Assembly (NCBI GenBank): GCA_003439945.1
Contig: QVRM01005991.1
Span: forward strand, 45,685 to 109,684
Length of the DNA stretch: 64,000 nucleotides
Source of the DNA: Dermanyssus gallinae
Taxonomy: Eukaryota > Arthropoda > Arachnida > Mesostigmata > Dermanyssidae
Direction: 5' to 3'
Part shown: positions 63,971 to 64,000 of the stretch, in pieces
Numbering within the stretch: the first letter of the stretch is position 1
Layout of the letters: every line of letters begins with the position of its first letter
The notes under the pieces: generated by a model
Database searches by the model: none
Seen by the model: only the letters and a program-made list of their open reading frames with translations
What the model was told of the DNA's origin: nothing
Position numbers and translations under genes: made by a program

Positions 63971-64000
63971 TGTATGGCCAAAGGGACCTTCGGCCATACA
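63971..64000. repeat. Short inverted repeat at the window edge
   Basis: tgtatggcc (63971-63979) and ggccataca (63992-64000) with 12 bp between. It could be the edge of a larger palindromic element beyond the window. Confidence 0.5.

Overview
This is a 64 kb piece of animal nuclear DNA, almost certainly from an invertebrate and probably an arthropod. It has spliced coding exons with GT/AG introns, AATAAA-type 3' ends, many non-LTR retrotransposons, Tc1/mariner transposons, a BEL/Pao LTR element and more than twenty (TA)n microsatellites. Nothing looks prokaryotic: there are no operons, no ribosome-binding sites and no CRISPR array. The species cannot be fixed from the sequence.

One host gene is visible. 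Five exons between 17177 and 20936 on the + strand join in frame with consistent splice phases. They encode the second half of the extracellular domain of a CD36/SCARB-type scavenger receptor. Its 5' and 3' exons are not seen here. The introns are filled with TA repeats, a tRNA-like fragment and a retrotransposon piece.

Almost everything else is transposable-element debris, which I sort into families. Family A is an APE-type LINE with an RT motif YADD and a C-terminal Cys/His finger (0.3-2.2, 5.3-6.2, 11.1-12.0, 21.0-23.3, 43.7-45.4, 48.1-48.6, 51.8-52.1, 57.4-59.9 and 61.0-61.6 kb). Family B has an RT and a C-terminal PD-(D/E)XK-like domain (8.4-8.9, 12.0-13.0, 14.5-15.3, 18.8-19.4, 28.3-28.8, 45.5-46.1, 56.5-57.1, 60.0-60.6, 60.8-60.9 and 62.9-63.5 kb). 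There is an R1-clade LINE, with one nearly intact 5.4 kb copy at 38.3-43.65 kb and fragments elsewhere. There is an R2-clade LINE with C2H2 fingers, a Myb domain, RT and restriction-like endonuclease (24.3-26.7 and 29.4-31.1 kb). A CR1/L2-like LINE is present at 34.1-35.2 and 51.5-52.9 kb.

The DNA transposons are a Tc3-like element with long TIRs (26.7-28.3 kb), a DD37D (maT-like) element with an open ORF (35.6-36.9 kb), an irritans-type mariner (36.9-38.2 kb) and an old mariner remnant (0.9-1.5 kb). A truncated BEL/Pao element lies at 31.1-34.1 kb.

The main pattern is that (TA)n microsatellites act as a common landing site. R2-like, R1-like, family A and family B copies all have ends that abut (TA)n, several at both ends, and the DNA transposons sit at TA dinucleotides inside the same tracts. 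A second large-scale pattern is a duplicated block: 11.47-15.77 kb is paralogous to 60.97-63.95 kb, with a family B insertion only in the first copy.
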